Positions 8,043 to 10,436 of a DNA stretch of 10,436 bases are shown here, piece after piece (positions within the stretch are counted from its first letter, which is position 1; each line of letters begins with the position of its first letter). The notes under the pieces were generated by a model that was not told the DNA's origin, did not search any database, and saw only the letters and a program-made list of their open reading frames with translations. Both the position numbers and the translations under genes were made by a program. Origin of the DNA: SAR202 cluster bacterium (GTDB lineage Bacteria > Chloroflexota > Dehalococcoidia > Lucifugimonadales > UBA1123); the NCBI GenBank assembly GCA_030743915.1, contig JASLRP010000565.1, positions 1-10,436 on the forward strand, read 5' to 3'.

Positions 8043-8071
8043 TTGACACCCTAGGGGCGCGATGTGATAAT
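8043..8071 (+). promoter_or_regulatory. Sigma70-type promoter for the respiratory operon
   Basis: A perfect -35 TTGACA (8043-8048) is followed, after exactly 17 bases, by -10 GATAAT (8066-8071, five of six). The start site would be near 8078, with a leader of about 57 bases to ATG 8135. An upstream copy of the -35 sequence (TTGACAC at 7973) has no good -10 box. Confidence 0.7.
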
Positions 8072-8134
8072 TCCAGCGGCCCGAAACGAGGCACTTGAAT
8101 CACCGTTCACGGTAAGGTGAAGAGCAACCAACAA

Positions 8135-8440
8135 ATGGATCAGATATTTCTCGACCCCGGGTTCATAAGCGCCGCTAGCTGGAAAGAACTCGGCGACCTT
8201 CAGCAGAGTCTCGGTTTTTCAGTGTTGTTTGTGGTGTTGTTTGCATCCAACATGCTGATCGGCCACAACATGATTCCTTCGTTCATAGCGTCCCGCCACA
8301 TTAGCGAAACTTGGGGACGCGTGAGGCCAGTATTGTACGCCTTCGCGATCGTGTGTTTCGCTCTGGCGATGTTTTTCATCCAACGCGCGACAGACCACGC
8401 CGGGGTCCTCAGGAATTTCTGGCCGGACTACTGGATGTAG
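8135..8440 (+). CDS. Small two-helix membrane protein heading the ACIII-like operon, unknown function
   Basis: This 101-residue protein starts at ATG 8135. GTG 8117 would add six residues but lacks a ribosome site of its own, while AAGGTGAAGAG lies just upstream of the ATG. Two hydrophobic helices are evident, about 27-45 (rich in Val, Leu and Phe, ending LIGH) and 64-84 (PVLYAF to FFIQ). They are joined by a loop, HNMIPSFIASRHISETWGRVR, with two His and several Arg. There is no signal peptide, CxxCH motif or metal-binding cluster. I do not recognise the family. It is the first gene after the strong promoter and sits 49 bases before the pentaheme cytochrome, so it may be an extra membrane subunit or assembly factor for that complex. 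The His residues near the membrane face could be ligands, but this is speculation. Confidence 0.75.
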   Translation: MDQIFLDPGFISAASWKELGDLQQSLGFSVLFVVLFASNMLIGHNMIPSFIASRHISETWGRVRPVLYAFAIVCFALAMFFIQRATDHAGVLRNFWPDYWM

Positions 8441-8489
8441 GGCGGCAGGCCGATAACGACATCAACCCGAAGATCAGGATGATTGAAAT

Positions 8490-9119
8490 TTGATACCAGG
8501 GGATTTTCAATACAAAAAACCGTCCGGCAAGCAGACGCTGTTGATGGCAGTCATGGGTGTCGGAGGGCTTGTCGGCTTTGTTGTCACCGTTCTGGTTTTG
8601 ACGTTTGTCGTCTCGGCATGGGTCGGACAGCCCGTGATATTCGGAAATGATGACGGCCCGGTCCAACCAATAGCTTATCCTCATACGATTCACGCTGGGA
8701 CAGGAACAGGTCAGCTCGGGTTGGACTGCACCTTCTGCCACAGAAATGTCACAGTAGGCGCGGCGGCCACGATCCCGGCTGTGGGGTTGTGCCTGACCTG
8801 TCACAAAACCGTGGGCGGGACCACTGAAACAGCCAAGGCGGAGATCAATAAACTTCGCGCAGCCGACGAAGCGGGCGAAGCCATTGACTGGGTACGGGTG
8901 CATCGGGTCCCAGACCATGTGCATTTCGTCCACGAAGCGCACATCAAGTTTTTCACAGAGAAAGACGGCATTTTGCCGTCCGCCGTTTGTTCGACATGTC
9001 ACGGAAACGTGGCGGGCATGACTCAGGTGGCGCAAGTTAGGTCGCTCAAGATGAGCGATTGTGTTGATTGCCACCGGGATAACGGCGCGCCAACTGACTG
9101 CACTACCTGCCACTATTAG
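8490..9119 (+). CDS. actA: Pentaheme cytochrome c, ActA-like subunit of alternative complex III
   Basis: The product has 209 residues with one N-terminal membrane helix (about 16-43) followed by a periplasmic domain. It contains exactly five CxxCH heme sites: CTFCH (80-84), CLTCH (101-105), CSTCH (167-171), CVDCH (191-195) and CTTCH (204-208), the last one residue from the C-terminus. PHTIHAG (64-70) and VPDHVHFVHEAH (140-151) supply histidines that can act as distal heme ligands. Five hemes, the anchor and an ActB-like gene next door match ActA, which passes electrons from quinol oxidation within ACIII to a cytochrome or oxidase. The TTG start at 8490 is the first possible one after an in-frame stop at 8484 and has AGGAT about 10 bases upstream. 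The next gene begins 16 bases after its stop. Other multiheme cytochromes of the same length are possible but less likely given the context. Confidence 0.85.
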   Translation: MIPGDFQYKKPSGKQTLLMAVMGVGGLVGFVVTVLVLTFVVSAWVGQPVIFGNDDGPVQPIAYPHTIHAGTGTGQLGLDCTFCHRNVTVGAAATIPAVGLCLTCHKTVGGTTETAKAEINKLRAADEAGEAIDWVRVHRVPDHVHFVHEAHIKFFTEKDGILPSAVCSTCHGNVAGMTQVAQVRSLKMSDCVDCHRDNGAPTDCTTCHY

Positions 9120-9135
9120 AGGCTCAAGCAAAACT

Positions 9136-10436
9136 ATGGCCCTTACACGAAGACAATTTCTGACTCTGACCGGCGGCGCCACGGCGGCTCCGATAATATT
9201 CCTCGCTTGCGGCGTGCCGGAGCAGGAGTTGCTGGTCGAATCGCCCCTTGAGATGCCCGAAGACCTGGTGTCCGGGTTGGACAACTGGTACGCGACGCTC
9301 TGCCGACAATGCGGCACCAGCGAAGGCGTCGTGATTCGAGTCATGGAGGGACGCGCCAAAAAGGTTGAGGGCAACGTAGATTATCCCATCAACATGGGCA
9401 AGCACAGCGCCCGATGCGAAGGCGGGTTGCAGGCCCTGTACCATCCAGACAGAATTAAAGGCCCGTTGCTTCGCTCTGGCGAGCGGGGAAGAGGCCAGTA
9501 CCAGGAAATCAGTTGGGCCGACGCTCTTGGACGACTGAACGAGCAGTTGAGCCAGTTGCAATCCGACAATAATGAAAACTCAATGGTAATGGTCACGAAC
9601 CCGATCAGCGGGCATCTTGGCATGATCGCCGAGACCTTTACAAACAAGTTCGGCGGCAGGCACATGCCATATGAGCCGGTTGAACGGACAAACCTCAAAG
9701 CCGCCATCAAACAGGTATTTGGCCAGGATAGACTTCCTGACTTCGATTTAGAAAACGCAAACTACGTGCTTTCCTTCGGGGCAGACTTCCTGAATACTTG
9801 GGTCTCGCCGACGCGCTACGCTCGCGGATACGGCGAGTTCCGGCAAGGCGACCGTAGCCGCGGAACGTTGACACATGTGGATTCTCGATTCTCCATGACC
9901 GGCGCAAACGCAGACTCGTGGTTGCACGTTAAACCTGGGATGGAAGGCATTCTCGCTCTAAGCATCGCCCACGTAATCATCAAAGACGGACTGGCCGAAC
10001 CGGGCGCCGCAGCCGCGCTGACCGGTGGCTCCGACCTTGCAGAGTTCGCCCCGGCAGCGGTAGCGGAGAAAACCGGGATTTCAGCCGAGAAAATAGAACA
10101 GGTTGCCCACGATTTCGCGGGCCACAAACCTGCCATCGCGCTGGGCGGAGGCTCAGCCGGAGCGCACACAAACGGACTGTTCAACCTCTCGGCCATATAC
10201 TCACTGAATTATCTTGTCGGAAGCGTGGGGCAACCCGGCGGCGTGGTGTTTAACCCTGCTCCGCCCCTTAGCGAGATTGCCAACGCTCCCGCCTCCAGCA
10301 GTTACCAAGATTGGGCCGGTCTTGTCTCGGACATGCGAGCTGGCAACATCGAGCTCATGATGGTGCGCGGAGCAGACCCAATGCACGGTCTTCCGGGAAC
10401 GCTGGGTTTCAGAGACGCCTCATTCGACGTTCCGGT
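9136..10436 (+). CDS. actB: ActB-like molybdopterin-oxidoreductase-fold subunit, 3' end cut by window edge
   Basis: The frame is open for 433 codons from ATG 9136 to the right edge; family members reach about 1000. The N-terminus is a Tat signal (TRRQFLTLTG, Arg5-Arg6) with a lipobox FLAC at Cys25, predicting export in folded form and lipid anchoring. The motif region WYATLCRQCGTSEGV, VEGNVDYP, ARCEGG and LYHPDRIKGP is characteristic of the molybdoprotein fold in ActB and related complex iron-sulfur molybdoenzymes. Three cluster cysteines are present (56, 59, 94), while the third expected one is Glu63. Loss of cofactor ligands is known in ActB, whose molybdopterin-like domain carries no molybdenum. 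Further fold features include VDSRFSMTGANAD, LHVKPGMEG and the MVRGADPMH segment near the edge. It follows actA by 16 bases. The ferredoxin-like half of ActB would lie outside the window, so a related catalytic molybdoenzyme cannot be fully excluded. Confidence 0.83.
   Translation, partial: MALTRRQFLTLTGGATAAPIIFLACGVPEQELLVESPLEMPEDLVSGLDNWYATLCRQCGTSEGVVIRVMEGRAKKVEGNVDYPINMGKHSARCEGGLQALYHPDRIKGPLLRSGERGRGQYQEISWADALGRLNEQLSQLQSDNNENSMVMVTNPISGHLGMIAETFTNKFGGRHMPYEPVERTNLKAAIKQVFGQDRLPDFDLENANYVLSFGADFLNTWVSPTRYARGYGEFRQGDRSRGTLTHVDSRFSMTGANADSWLHVKPGMEGILALSIAHVIIKDGLAEPGAAAALTGGSDLAEFAPAAVAEKTGISAEKIEQVAHDFAGHKPAIALGGGSAGAHTNGLFNLSAIYSLNYLVGSVGQPGGVVFNPAPPLSEIANAPASSSYQDWAGLVSDMRAGNIELMMVRGADPMHGLPGTLGFRDASFDVP

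Noticed and set aside
8409..9374. 321-codon open frame on the minus strand
   Set aside because: It lies antisense to the pentaheme cytochrome and the start of the ActB-like gene. Its composition (many Arg, Cys, His and Ser) is that of a reverse-complement shadow.

Overview
The window looks like part of a chromosome of an uncultivated, moderately GC-rich bacterium, most plausibly a Chloroflexota member of the SAR202/Dehalococcoidia type. This is an inference. It rests on a Pro-Thr-Val-rich linker of the PTAVPSPTPVP kind, an alternative complex III (ACIII) start (pentaheme cytochrome followed by an ActB-like molybdoprotein), and catabolic families common in that group (HpaI aldolase, PF20091-type alpha/beta hydrolase, sarcosine-oxidase-like flavoenzyme). 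No rRNA or tRNA gene, insertion sequence or CRISPR array was seen.

Left part (1-3935, rightward). The window opens inside a large Asp-box (BNR/sortilin-VPS10-like) beta-propeller protein whose 5' end lies outside the window. It ends at 2911 and is followed by a clear intrinsic terminator (2933-2966). A membrane-anchored protein follows, with a Pro-rich linker and a C-terminal DUF192 domain. A strong Shine-Dalgarno places its start at TTG 3072.

Middle part (4002-7896, leftward). Three tightly spaced genes form an apparent operon. In transcription order they are an HpcH/HpaI-type aldolase, a PF20091-type alpha/beta hydrolase and a monomeric sarcosine/N-methyl amino acid oxidase-like flavoenzyme that keeps the covalent-FAD cysteine. 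Together they suggest breakdown of an organic substrate (ester or lactone hydrolysis, amine oxidation, retro-aldol cleavage). The substrate and the order of steps cannot be read from the sequence.

Divergent control region (7897-8134). Two back-to-back sigma70-type promoters were found: TTGAGC-N17-TACAAT leftward and TTGACA-N17-GATAAT rightward. Between them lies a near-perfect CRP/FNR-family palindrome (CGTGA-N6-TCACA).

Right part (8135-10436, rightward). A small two-helix membrane protein of unknown function leads an operon that continues with a five-CxxCH ActA-like cytochrome and the first 433 codons of an ActB-like Tat-exported lipoprotein. This is the beginning of a quinol:electron-acceptor oxidoreductase of the ACIII family. 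The remaining subunits would lie beyond the right edge.

The most interesting points are the unknown membrane protein at the head of the ACIII operon, the shared control region, the uncharacterised three-enzyme operon, and the membrane-tethered DUF192 protein.
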